Positions 35,510-43,996 of a DNA stretch of 60,694 bases are shown here, in pieces. The notes beneath the pieces are model-generated. The model worked only from the letters and a program-made list of their open reading frames with translations, was not told the DNA's origin and did no database searches. Positions within the stretch are counted from its first letter, which is position 1. The number at the start of each line of letters is the position of its first letter. This DNA comes from Thermoplasmata archaeon (GTDB taxonomy: Archaea > Thermoplasmatota > Thermoplasmata > Thermoplasmatales > Thermoplasmataceae), in assembly GCA_021819605.1 (NCBI GenBank), contig JAKAQT010000001.1:1-60694 (forward strand), in the 5' to 3' direction. Made by a program: the position numbers and the translations under genes.

Positions 35510-36400
35510 ATGGAGAAGAAACTTTTCTACATGCTCATGCTTCTTCTGGTCACATTCTTCTGGGGCGTGACGTTCCCCATAATAAAAACAGCCCTGCAGT
35601 ACGTAAGCGCAGATGCATTTCTTGCCTTCCGGTTCCTGATTGCAACAGCACTTATGGGCATCCTGGTGCGGAAAGGCGGCGATTTCCGGAAAAGGCGCAA
35701 CATCCTGACCGGCTTCATTGCAGGCTTCCTTCTCTTTCTTGGCTACTATTTCCAGACCGTTGGGCTTGATTACACAAGCGCTGCGGCATCCGGCATCATA
35801 ACAGGCATCTATGTTGTGATTCTTCCCCTCATCTCCTTCATGTTCCTTCACAACAAAGTATCGCACATGGATGTCTACGCCTCCGTCATAGCATTTGCGG
35901 GGCTCATAATAATGTCAGCAGGTTCATCAGCAGGATTCGGCAGCAGGCTGGGCGATCTCCTCACACTCATGTGCGGAGTTGCTTACGCAGTGCAGATTGC
36001 ATACGTATCAAGGTATTCTGGTAGCCTCAATTCGTACACATTCACCTTCTACCAGCTGCTTGCCGTCACCATTTTCTCATTTGCAGCCATACCAATATCG
36101 CCGGGCGGAATAGGGACATTCAACGGTTACGTGATCTTCGCGCTTGTCTTCACTGCAATATTCGGAAGCATTTTCGGATATTATGTCTCAACAATTGCAC
36201 TCATCTATGTTGATCCCGCGGCGGCCGGTGTAATTTATGTCGGAGAACCTGTATTTGCGGCACTTGCTTCTGTCATAATCGCACACGAGGCACTGGGCAT
36301 ATCCGTGATAATAGGGGGGACAGTCATGGTTGCGGCAATGCTCATGACTTCTCTGGACAAGTATCTGAAGATGAAGCGTACGCAAGCGGCTCAATCCTGA
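35510..36400 (+). CDS. DMT superfamily (EamA) transporter
   Basis: 296 residues with ten predicted membrane helices in two homologous five-helix halves, each starting with the EamA pattern (LLVTFFWGVTFPIIKTAL... and LTLMCGVAYAVQIAYVSRYSG). EamA proteins export or exchange small metabolites such as amino acids; the substrate is not inferable. The start is taken at ATG 35510 (MEKKLFYML), about 28 nt after a TATA-like GTTATACTC; the upstream in-frame ATG at 35495 is too close to the box. It ends convergently with tgtA (overlap of about 10 nt). Confidence 0.85.
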   Translation: MEKKLFYMLMLLLVTFFWGVTFPIIKTALQYVSADAFLAFRFLIATALMGILVRKGGDFRKRRNILTGFIAGFLLFLGYYFQTVGLDYTSAAASGIITGIYVVILPLISFMFLHNKVSHMDVYASVIAFAGLIIMSAGSSAGFGSRLGDLLTLMCGVAYAVQIAYVSRYSGSLNSYTFTFYQLLAVTIFSFAAIPISPGGIGTFNGYVIFALVFTAIFGSIFGYYVSTIALIYVDPAAAGVIYVGEPVFAALASVIIAHEALGISVIIGGTVMVAAMLMTSLDKYLKMKRTQAAQS

Positions 36401-38292
36401 TCTGCTTCAGGCTTTTCCCGGACTCCCCTGTGGACCTTCACTGCGACCCCCTTCCTGTAGTAGCCCATTTCGGGGCCGGAGGCAACAGATTTCCCAACAG
36501 CCACAAGGTGATCAGCATCATCAACAACAAGCACCTCATTGCCTGCTATTATTGCATTGTCGAATTTCTTCACAAACTTGAAGAATACGTTGTATCCCTG
36601 TGCATTGAATTCAGCGCTGTCGTCCGTAACCACAACTCTGTTCTCCAGGCCTGGTGAAATATCATGCAGTATTTCCGCACCTGCAATTCCCAGGGTGAAA
36701 AAGCCGTCATGGGCCCTGAGCGTTGCCAGGAGGCGCCCATCAAGCAGGACGCTCCTCAACCTGCCCGTTGACCGTGAAACTCTCACTTCACATGCATCAG
36801 GAAACAGCTTCCTGCCGGTTCCTGAGCCGAACTGGAAATCAGCAACCGTCCTTACCCTCTCCAGCCTGAAGTTCCTTGATCCGGATTCAATGCCTTCCGG
36901 CAGTTTTCCATCTGCAGGCCATTCTCCTGCAACCGCCATGGAATCCGGCCTCACAAGGCCGCTGGATATCATCTGCTGGAAGGGATAGGTCTCATCCAGC
37001 TCAACCGGGATCACAGTGTTGTTCCATGGCACCAGGAAACGTTCACTGGTTCTCTCATAGAGGGATACAAACTCCAGGGAATGGATTCTTCCGGGATGCC
37101 AGTGATCTGGCGAGAGCACCCTGAATTTTCCCTTATCCGGTGACATGAGGTACCCGAGATTCCGCTCAATTCTCCTGAAATACGGCCCTCTCTCGCTGTA
37201 TTCATCGAAATAGAAGAATGTGCTCTTCTTGGAAAGGTCCTCAAATTTCTCCAGGGACCCGGAGTGATCAAGAAGGCGCAGGAATGCACGGAAAAGATAG
37301 GGGTGCGATCGTGATCTGGCCTCCACATACTGCCACAGCCTCTGCTGGTAAATCTGTTCCCTGATCTCCTCAAGCTCATTGAAGATTGCAGAAAGGTTGT
37401 GCATGGAAAGCAATCTGAAGCGCTCCTCAGGTGATGCATTTCTGACCTCGTCCACGGTGTATTTACCGTACAGGGGGCTCCACCTGGGAAATGATCCTAT
37501 CTTTGACAGGTCCCTGGACCCGTCCTGAAAAAGCATTCTGTTGTCCCTGGCATACTTCACATAGGATGCGGAATCGAAAATGTCAACGCCAAGGAGAACT
37601 GCCATTCCCATAAACATGGGATGCCCCCCGCCGAAAAGGTGTATGGGCTTGGAAAAATCAGCATTAACTTTGCTGGAAAGTATAACGTCAACAAGGTCAT
37701 CATAGCGGTAGTTTTCAAGAAGAGGCACAACACCACCTATGGGGAGGTATCCTGCCTGGGATGAGCTCATGAGTTCTGCCGACATCTTCCTGAGATCCAT
37801 GTGAAGCGACCCCTGTATGGGCCCTGCCATTATGGTATCATCAATGGGCGGCAATTCAGCCATTCTCCTGTGTGTCTCAAGAACTGCCTCCTTTGCCCGG
37901 TCATGGGAAAAATCAGGCTCTGAGAATATGTCAAGTATTGTGGATATGTCACTTCCTATCTTCCTCTGGAAATCCACTATCTCAACATTTGAGAATTCAA
38001 CATCGGAGTACACATGGCTCTGGAAGGTGCCGCTGTCAGTCATTATTGGCCCGTCAAATCCAAGCAGGGAATGGACTCCATATTTTTCGGCCCTTTCCCT
38101 CAGTTTCGTGTTTCTCCTGATTATGTAGCTGTTTGTTATGAACGCTCTCGCTCCCAGACTGACCATTTCCTCTGTGGTGAGTGTGGGTATATTTGGGTTT
38201 ACAACCGGAAGAATTGTGGGGGTCTGGATATCGCCGTGTGCGGTGGAAAATTTCCCGATTCTCGCCAGGCCATCCCTGTGTATGATTTCCAA
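36391..38292 (-). CDS. tgtA: Archaeosine tRNA-guanine transglycosylase, full length but without the zinc cysteines
   Basis: 633 residues. It exchanges G15 (and in some species G13) of tRNAs for preQ0, the first archaeosine step. The catalytic TIM-barrel part has TDSGTF with Asp86 and GVDIFDSASY with Asp240. The C-terminal PUA domain ends near residue 630 (NEVLVVDDADHLVAVGKSVASG). The zinc motif normally CSCPVC is here RWSPLY (residues 270-275), so all three cysteines are replaced; His298 (MHNL) remains. The start is a TTG at 38292, 8 nt after GAGGTAC (Shine-Dalgarno). It is the last gene of the DUF6015-like/ABCE1/tgtA operon. It may be a divergent enzyme still active by structure alone. Confidence 0.9.
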   Translation of the reverse strand: MEIIHRDGLARIGKFSTAHGDIQTPTILPVVNPNIPTLTTEEMVSLGARAFITNSYIIRRNTKLRERAEKYGVHSLLGFDGPIMTDSGTFQSHVYSDVEFSNVEIVDFQRKIGSDISTILDIFSEPDFSHDRAKEAVLETHRRMAELPPIDDTIMAGPIQGSLHMDLRKMSAELMSSSQAGYLPIGGVVPLLENYRYDDLVDVILSSKVNADFSKPIHLFGGGHPMFMGMAVLLGVDIFDSASYVKYARDNRMLFQDGSRDLSKIGSFPRWSPLYGKYTVDEVRNASPEERFRLLSMHNLSAIFNELEEIREQIYQQRLWQYVEARSRSHPYLFRAFLRLLDHSGSLEKFEDLSKKSTFFYFDEYSERGPYFRRIERNLGYLMSPDKGKFRVLSPDHWHPGRIHSLEFVSLYERTSERFLVPWNNTVIPVELDETYPFQQMISSGLVRPDSMAVAGEWPADGKLPEGIESGSRNFRLERVRTVADFQFGSGTGRKLFPDACEVRVSRSTGRLRSVLLDGRLLATLRAHDGFFTLGIAGAEILHDISPGLENRVVVTDDSAEFNAQGYNVFFKFVKKFDNAIIAGNEVLVVDDADHLVAVGKSVASGPEMGYYRKGVAVKVHRGVREKPEADQD

Positions 38293-38314
38293 TACTGTAC
38301 CTCGATGCGGGATA

Positions 38315-40087
38315 TCATCCCGAATAATAGTAATTTCCGGATTCTCTCTGGGACTTGTCCAGCCTGCTGTTGATCTTGTTTATTCTTGGGCGCTTGGTGG
38401 TGGCGTCCCTTCGGAATGTCACACCTGCATCCCTGAGGAACATGTTCATTCCGTCCTTCATGGACATGGGGCCCCGTGAAAAGCCCTCTTTCCCGGGAGT
38501 ACCGTTGAAGACTATGAGTGCATCGGAAATCAGGTCAATTAGATACACATCATGATCAATAACGAAGGCGCTCCTCTTGTTGTTTTCCATGACACGCCTT
38601 ATAATTCTGGCTGCGGACATCCTGTAGGCACTGTCAAGGTGAGCAGATGGCTCATCGATTATGTACAGGTCTGCATCAAGGGATAAGGTCAGGGCGATTG
38701 AAACCCTCTGCAGCTCGCCGCCCGAAAGATCCTCCACATTATTGTCAAAAAGTGAATCAACTTCCAGGGGCTTCATCACCTCATTCTTTACCATGGCACT
38801 GTCCATTTTTTCCTTCAGAGCCTGATAGAGAAGTTCAGAAACAGTTCCCTGAAAATCTGACGAAATGTACTGCGGCTTGTATGATATCTTCAGGGTCCTC
38901 GATAGAGATCCCGTGGTTGGTGCCATTATGCCGGCAAGCATCTTCGCAAAGGTGGATTTCCCAAGCGCATTTCTTCCCAGAACACCGATAACCTCACCAT
39001 TGCGGATCAACCCGTTCTCCACCTTCAGGGTGAAGCCTTCAAGTTCCATTGAAAGGTCTGACCACGAGGCAATTTCAGAACCGCTGGCCGTCCTCCTGGC
39101 GGATTTTTCCTGGAAATCTATTGAATAATTCCTTATCCTGACATTTTCCTCCCTCAGGTATCCTTCAAGGAAAGAATTTATTGCCTTGTTGCTGGTTCTC
39201 TGCTCCGTTATGATTCCGTAGGCACCAGACTGGCCGTACACCAGATGAACACTATCAGCCATCCAGTCCATGAGGGCCAGATCGTGCTCAACAACCATGA
39301 CTGTCTTGGTTTTTGACAGTTCCTGGATTATTTTGGCAACCCTGATCCTTTCAGCCACATCAAGGTAGGATGACATTTCGTCAAAGAGATATATATCTGC
39401 ATCTTTCAGCAGAGTTGTGGCAATGGCAAGCTTCTGCAGCTCGCCGCCGGAGCATGCCTTCACATCCCTTTCCAGAGATCCCTCCATTTCAAGCTGTGAT
39501 ACCACATCATCGAACCTGTGCTGAGGATCATTCCTTCGCAGGATTTCTCCAAGAGTACCGTTCACCACCCTTGGAATCAGGTCAACGTTCTGATCCTTCA
39601 GGACAGCTCTCCTCTTCCCCTCATAAATATCCTGGAAATAAGTGCCCATAAGCGAGGTTGCAAAATAACGTATGACATTATCCTTTGATGCCTCCTCCTC
39701 ATATTTGCCAAAGTTAGGCACCAGCAGCCCCGAAAGAATCTTCAGTGTTGTTGTCTTGCCCATTCCATTCTGCCCCAGGATGGCTGTAACCTTTCCCTGT
39801 TCCAGTACCGGGAGTGAATAGAGGCGGAAAGAATTCAGACCGTACTGGTGGGTGATTTCGGAATTCAGCTCATCCGGCAGCCCGATAATCTTTATTGCGC
39901 CGAATGGGCATCGGTGCACACATATGCCGCATCCAATGCACAGCGGCTCATTTATAACCGGCTGCTCATCAGGCACCGGAAATTCTATTGTAGGCGTTCC
40001 GCTGCGAACAGGTGGGCAGTAATACTGGCATTCATGGTGGCACCTCTTTGGATGGCACCTTTCCCGATCAAGTACAGCGATCTGCAA
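38315..40087 (-). CDS. rli1: ABCE1/RLI ribosome-splitting ATPase
   Basis: 590 residues. Two N-terminal [4Fe-4S] clusters are indicated by Cys-rich CHPKRCHHECQYYCPP and CIGCGICVHRCPFGAI. Two ABC domains follow: first Walker A LGQNGMGKTT (about 104-113), signature CSGGELQKLAIA and Walker B YLFDEMSSYLD; second Walker A LGRNALGKST, signature LSGGELQRVSIAL and Walker B YIIDEPSAHLD. It splits ribosomes after termination or Pelota-mediated rescue. The first Walker B has DEM where DEP is usual. The start is TTG at 40087, with AGGTG 5 nt upstream overlapping the stop of the preceding gene. Confidence 0.97.
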   Translation of the reverse strand: MQIAVLDRERCHPKRCHHECQYYCPPVRSGTPTIEFPVPDEQPVINEPLCIGCGICVHRCPFGAIKIIGLPDELNSEITHQYGLNSFRLYSLPVLEQGKVTAILGQNGMGKTTTLKILSGLLVPNFGKYEEEASKDNVIRYFATSLMGTYFQDIYEGKRRAVLKDQNVDLIPRVVNGTLGEILRRNDPQHRFDDVVSQLEMEGSLERDVKACSGGELQKLAIATTLLKDADIYLFDEMSSYLDVAERIRVAKIIQELSKTKTVMVVEHDLALMDWMADSVHLVYGQSGAYGIITEQRTSNKAINSFLEGYLREENVRIRNYSIDFQEKSARRTASGSEIASWSDLSMELEGFTLKVENGLIRNGEVIGVLGRNALGKSTFAKMLAGIMAPTTGSLSRTLKISYKPQYISSDFQGTVSELLYQALKEKMDSAMVKNEVMKPLEVDSLFDNNVEDLSGGELQRVSIALTLSLDADLYIIDEPSAHLDSAYRMSAARIIRRVMENNKRSAFVIDHDVYLIDLISDALIVFNGTPGKEGFSRGPMSMKDGMNMFLRDAGVTFRRDATTKRPRINKINSRLDKSQRESGNYYYSG

Positions 40088-40095
40088 TTCAGCAC

Positions 40096-40527
40096 CTAGT
40101 TCATCTTCCAGTACTCATCAGGAATATCATCATATATCTGGAAGTCCTGGTTTTTCTCAATCTTCGTGGTAACCGTCTTCATCTTTGACAGTTCAACAAT
40201 GCGGTTCACATTGAGTATCCAGTAATGTATTCTCCATTCCCTTCCGTCATACAGAGTGGTCTCCTCCCTCTCAGTCTGGAGAATTCCAATGTCCTCCATG
40301 GTATAGAAAGCATCCCTGTCCTCGGGCTCAAGCATGTTATCTATAACCCGATCGTTGTATCCAAAAAAGTTGATCAGGTGCTCAGCCGCCTCAAAGGCTT
40401 CTTCCGGGCTCATGCTCCTGTTCTGCAGGCTGAGGCCTTTGCTTATGGCCACTGACAGTTCATCAATGTTTGTGTAATTCCTGTGGTACCCAATACCGTC
40501 AATAGGGCGGTCTTCACTGTTTTCCAT
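40096..40527 (-). CDS. Archaeal conserved protein (possibly DUF6015)
   Basis: 143 residues from the ATG at 40527. I recognise it only as a small archaeal protein resembling the DUF6015 group; no function is known. It is acidic, and predicted to be mostly helical (NIDELSVAISKGLSLQNRSMSPEEAFEAAEHLINFFG) with a beta hairpin (TTLYDGREWRIHYWILNVNRI). The start follows GAGGATC, a Shine-Dalgarno-like site 13 nt upstream; the reading to 40632 adds 35 unlikely residues. A TATA-like TTATTAATAAA (about 40580-40590) precedes it. First gene of an operon with ABCE1, so a role linked to ribosome recycling is possible. Confidence 0.7.
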   Translation of the reverse strand: MENSEDRPIDGIGYHRNYTNIDELSVAISKGLSLQNRSMSPEEAFEAAEHLINFFGYNDRVIDNMLEPEDRDAFYTMEDIGILQTEREETTLYDGREWRIHYWILNVNRIVELSKMKTVTTKIEKNQDFQIYDDIPDEYWKMN

Positions 40528-40667
40528 GTTGGTTTCGATCCTCTTCGTCACGCAAGTAATCCTAATTGTAATTTTATTAATAAGATTATCTGGCAATAGA
40601 AAATTCAACAAAATGTCACAAAATTTTATCAAATTATGTTTATTTATTCATAAAGTCAGGGGTCTAT

Positions 40668-41756
40668 ATGGCAGTAACTGTCATGTGGCTTCCCGGCCGG
40701 ATCGGGCAGGATAAATATACCCAGGTTATATCAGGTTCAATGTCCACGGGTGTGTTCGCTTTTCCAGCAAGAAACATCAATAGAGCTTTCCAGGGTGGAT
40801 ACCCTGAGAAGTTTGAACTGATAAGTGTGGAGGAAATACATGAAAGCGGGGTTGTTCCTCTTGAGCCTGTAAACATATCTGGAAGGCTATATTTCCATTA
40901 TATTTCAACGGAAATCTCCAATCTGAATTTGGATGCCAGGATGGGAGCCCTGCTTGCTGAAAGCCGGCCTGCCAGTACGGTCCATACCAGAATCATGGCT
41001 ATCATAAATACAACCCCAGATTCCTTTTACCCTGGTTCCAGGCACAGTGTTCCCGATAGGGCTGTGGACAGCATACTTGACCGGAAACCGGACATTGTTG
41101 ATATAGGGGGAGAAAGCACCCGGCCAGGCAGTGCTCCTGTAAGCACCGAGGAAGAAATTGAGAGAATTAAGCCTGTGCTGGATTACATAACCTCAACTTC
41201 GAGCATTCCTGTGTCGCTGGACACCAGGCATCCGGATGTTGCCAGTTACTTCAGGGACAGGATCAGCATGCTGAATGATATAAGCGGATTTTCGGACCAG
41301 CGGATGATCCAGATTGCTGCTGAGGGTAAAATGCAGTGTGTCGTAATGCATATGCGCGGCACTCCAACAACCATGCAGTCCATGACACATTACGGGGACC
41401 TCGTTGCGGAGACTATCAAAGAAATCCAGGAACGTGTTATCAGAATGATGGATTCCGGTGTGGAACCCAACAGGATAGTCGTGGACCCGGGAATCGGATT
41501 TGCAAAGGATACTGCCGGAAATCTTGATATATTGAGGAATATCCGGTCCTACAGGTTCGGCCTTCCATTGCTTGTGGGGGTCTCCCGTAAGGCGTTCATA
41601 GGAAATATAACCGGCCGTGATGTGCAGGAAAGGCTTTCCGGAACCATTGCACTGACTGCATATCTTGCAGGGGAAGGAGTGGATATTGTTAGGGTCCACG
41701 ATCCTGCTGAAAATTCGGATGCAGTAAAAATTATAGAGGCCCTGAAAAATCAGTGA
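40668..41756 (+). CDS. folP: Dihydropteroate synthase with an N-terminal extension
   Basis: 362 residues. The TIM-barrel core (about 108-362) has all DHPS blocks: NTTPDSFYPGSRH, DIGGESTRPGS, SLDTRHPDVASY, MHMRGTPTTMQ, DPGIGFAKD and GVSRKAFIG. DHPS joins 6-hydroxymethyl-dihydropterin pyrophosphate to p-aminobenzoate in folate-type cofactor synthesis. About 105 residues precede the core (GVFAFPARNINRAFQGGYPEKFELIS...); I do not recognise them. They could be a substrate-binding or pterin-related domain. The start is ATG 40668, about 25 nt after a TTTATTTATT stretch. The stop overlaps the fur gene on the opposite strand by 7 nt. Confidence 0.93.
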   Translation: MAVTVMWLPGRIGQDKYTQVISGSMSTGVFAFPARNINRAFQGGYPEKFELISVEEIHESGVVPLEPVNISGRLYFHYISTEISNLNLDARMGALLAESRPASTVHTRIMAIINTTPDSFYPGSRHSVPDRAVDSILDRKPDIVDIGGESTRPGSAPVSTEEEIERIKPVLDYITSTSSIPVSLDTRHPDVASYFRDRISMLNDISGFSDQRMIQIAAEGKMQCVVMHMRGTPTTMQSMTHYGDLVAETIKEIQERVIRMMDSGVEPNRIVVDPGIGFAKDTAGNLDILRNIRSYRFGLPLLVGVSRKAFIGNITGRDVQERLSGTIALTAYLAGEGVDIVRVHDPAENSDAVKIIEALKNQ

Positions 41757-42175
41757 TCATAACCGTTTCGGCGACATTCACGGCATACACCCTTCAGAAT
41801 TAAGCTTGCCTGTTCTATCAGGTTCCCATCCACGTCTATTGAGCGGAGAAGAGAGTCCTCGTCCATATCCATGTCGTAGATGTTCCCGCATACCGTGCAA
41901 AGGAAATTGGCATGGAATTTTGTGTTGGTCTCAAACCATGTTGTGCCGTTGAGTTCAAGGGATTTCAATGTGCCTGCGGACTGCAGTGCCTTGAGTATAT
42001 TGTAGACTGTTGCCAGGGTGATGGTTGGCTCCTCCTCCCTTATTGCGTTGAATATCTTTTCTGCAGTGAAATGCCCAGGGCTGTGATCCCTTACGTAATC
42101 TATGACGGTGAGCCTTTGCGGTGTTATCTTGAAATTTGATTTCCTGAGGGAATCAACATAATAGTCCCGTTCCAT
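41750..42175 (-). CDS. fur: Fur-family metalloregulator
   Basis: 141 residues. An N-terminal winged helix (about 1-85, KITPQRLTVIDYVRDHSPGHFTAEKIF and TLATVYNILKALQSAGTL) and a C-terminal dimer/metal domain (about 86-141). The HANFLCTVCGNIYDMD and VCRECRRNGYDH segments supply the CxxC pairs of a structural zinc. This is the Fur/PerR/Zur group; metal or peroxide specificity cannot be read. A TAATTA-G-TAATTA dyad overlaps its TATA region (listed separately), suggesting autoregulation. Confidence 0.92.
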   Translation of the reverse strand: MERDYYVDSLRKSNFKITPQRLTVIDYVRDHSPGHFTAEKIFNAIREEEPTITLATVYNILKALQSAGTLKSLELNGTTWFETNTKFHANFLCTVCGNIYDMDMDEDSLLRSIDVDGNLIEQASLILKGVCRECRRNGYDH

Positions 42176-42188
42176 GAGGTTATATTTC

Positions 42189-42201
42189 TAATTAGTAATT
42201 A
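42189..42201. promoter_or_regulatory. Candidate Fur operator
   Basis: TAATTA, G, TAATTA is a 13-bp dyad centred at 42195, about 14-26 nt upstream of the fur ATG and overlapping the presumed TATA element. Its AT-rich, TAAT-containing form and its position fit an autorepression site of a Fur-type regulator. It is a prediction from symmetry and position. Confidence 0.4.
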
Positions 42202-42300
42202 ACATTTGTTTATAACATATATGCCTCAAGGGAAAGTGAAACATGTCTGCACCACCCTTATTTATGGTCACTTATTTTATCTGGGACTGAATAACCCGCC

Positions 42301-43572
42301 ATGAAGGTTTTCGGCATTGCTGCCCCAATGACAGGGTCAGGCAAGACAACAGTGACGCTGGCTTTTCTTTCCAGGCTTAAAAATTCCACCGGATTTAAGA
42401 TTGGCCCGGATTACATAGACGGCGGCCTTTCTTCAAGAGTCACCGGAAACAGGACATGGAACATTGACCGCTGGATACAGGGGAGAGCATATTCCAGCGT
42501 CCTGGCTGGAGCTGCTTCAAAATATGACTACGGCATTGTTGAGGGAGTCATGGGGCTTTATGATTCAGGGTCGCCGATAAACCTGAGCACATATTATTAC
42601 TTCAGGAAGTTCTCGATTCCTTATGTCCTTGTCATCGACGTATCGAAGCTCGCTGAATCAGCCTATTACATTGCAAAATCCTTCATAACCCGTCTAACCC
42701 TTGGTGTAGTTATCAACAGGTATGCATCCCATAAGCACCTTGAGATGGTGTCAAAGCCCTTCACAGAACACGGCATACCCATAATAGGCGCAATACCACG
42801 GGAAGATCGCTTCACCGTCCCGGAAAGGCACCTGGGACTGCATACCGGGCAGGAGATGGATGATATCGGGGAGAAAGCTTCCCTGGTATCAAATTATCTG
42901 GACATGGGATTCATAGATGATCTGCCTGAGAGAGAATTCCAGCAGCCCAGTCCTGCAACGATTTCAGGTGGAGGAAAAAATATCTGGATAGCCCTTGACA
43001 GGGCATTCAACTTCTATTATGCAGATTCTATATGGGCGCTGGAAAGGATTGGCAAGGTGAACTACTTTTCTCCTGTATCCGGGGAACGTCCCGAAAATCC
43101 AGATATGGTTTACTTTGGCGGCGGCTATCCAGAGCTTTATGCCCCGGAGCTTTCTGCCAACCATGCGCTGAGTGGCATGATCAGGGATTATTCTGAATCC
43201 GGAGGTAACATAATTGCAGAATGTGGGGGGCTCATGTATCTTGAGAGGGAGATGGAGACAGAATCCGGTGTTTATCCCATGGGAGGCGTGTTCAATGGGA
43301 CTGTGAGGAAGAATGAAAGGCTCACCCTGAGCTATACGCAGCTTAAGGCTGTCCAGGATTCCCTGCTGTTCAGGAAGGGAGAAATCGTACGGGGGCATGA
43401 ATTTCACTACAGCAGCATAGCTGACCAGGGAGAGAAGACTCTGGTTAACATCATAGGAAAAGGCATAGACGGAATGGACGGGCTGAAGATAAAGAACACG
43501 CTGGGGTCATATTCCCATTTCTCCCTGAACAGGTATTCCAAACGGCTTGAAAGGAAGATAAACGGACACTAG
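42301..43572 (+). CDS. cbiA: Cobyrinate a,c-diamide synthase family amidotransferase
   Basis: 423 residues. An N-terminal P-loop domain (PMTGSGKTTVTLAFL, about 9-23) and a C-terminal class I glutamine amidotransferase-like domain with CGGLMYL (Cys about 307) and a His in GSYSHFSL (about 407). CbiA uses ATP and glutamine to amidate side chains a and c of cobyrinate; the related CfbB does the same on Ni-sirohydrochlorin in methanogens. No methanogenesis gene is nearby, so the cobamide reaction is the better guess. Other cobamide genes are absent here, but HemA and HemL of the same tetrapyrrole route lie 4-6 kb downstream. A TATA-like CTTATTTTATC at about 42268 precedes the ATG. Confidence 0.88.
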   Translation: MKVFGIAAPMTGSGKTTVTLAFLSRLKNSTGFKIGPDYIDGGLSSRVTGNRTWNIDRWIQGRAYSSVLAGAASKYDYGIVEGVMGLYDSGSPINLSTYYYFRKFSIPYVLVIDVSKLAESAYYIAKSFITRLTLGVVINRYASHKHLEMVSKPFTEHGIPIIGAIPREDRFTVPERHLGLHTGQEMDDIGEKASLVSNYLDMGFIDDLPEREFQQPSPATISGGGKNIWIALDRAFNFYYADSIWALERIGKVNYFSPVSGERPENPDMVYFGGGYPELYAPELSANHALSGMIRDYSESGGNIIAECGGLMYLEREMETESGVYPMGGVFNGTVRKNERLTLSYTQLKAVQDSLLFRKGEIVRGHEFHYSSIADQGEKTLVNIIGKGIDGMDGLKIKNTLGSYSHFSLNRYSKRLERKINGH

Positions 43573-43922
43573 GGATCGATGTTATTGCGGTATGTTATCA
43601 TAACGGCAACCCTTCTGCGTGAATCAGATAGGATCTGCTCTATGGGCATCTTCAGGCGATATATGCGCCTGCTCCTCCCCTTTCCCATGACATATTTCAC
43701 GTCCATCGCCATTATGTAGCCTGTTCTCAACAGTGCCTTCAGGCTTTCCGAAGCCCTGGACGAACTCATCCCAAGATAAAGGGTAAGTTCAGGGAGGCCC
43801 ACGTCACTCACCTGCTCCAACATAGCAAGTATCTTGGACTGATTCTTTGTAAATCCGCCATCCCTAAGCATGGCGAAAACTGTATCGGCACGTTTGGAAT
43901 CCAACTGAATAAATATTAACAT
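43569..43922 (-). CDS. Winged-helix transcriptional regulator
   Basis: 117 residues. A single winged-helix domain: helices QSKILAMLEQVSDVGLPELTLYLGMSSSRASESLKALLRTGYI and a wing VKYVMGKGRSRRIYRLK. The pattern resembles TrmB/MarR-type archaeal regulators; no effector domain is present. The longest start is the ATG at 43922, but the TATA-like ATTTAAATATTTTC directly upstream fits a TSS near 43905 and hence a TTG start at 43901. It is divergent from hisS and overlaps the end of cbiA by 4 nt. Targets unknown. Confidence 0.75.
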   Translation of the reverse strand: MLIFIQLDSKRADTVFAMLRDGGFTKNQSKILAMLEQVSDVGLPELTLYLGMSSSRASESLKALLRTGYIMAMDVKYVMGKGRSRRIYRLKMPIEQILSDSRRRVAVMITYRNNIDP

Positions 43923-43996
43923 GAAAATATTTAAATGTATTGTTCTGAGACCATGGGAATGAAATCGGATATATATCCTGAGTGAATGCCTTGACG
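43923..43996. promoter_or_regulatory. Divergent promoter region, HTH regulator and hisS
   Basis: Plus strand: ATATATA at 43969-43975 is 25 nt before the hisS ATG at 43997. Minus strand: an ATTTAAATAT element lies at about 43926-43936. The compact layout suggests the regulator could control hisS or itself. Confidence 0.4.

Noticed and set aside
38315..40087. ABCE1 as an exporter ATPase
   Set aside because: The N-terminal Fe-S ligands and paired ABC domains without membrane helices identify the ribosome-splitting factor.
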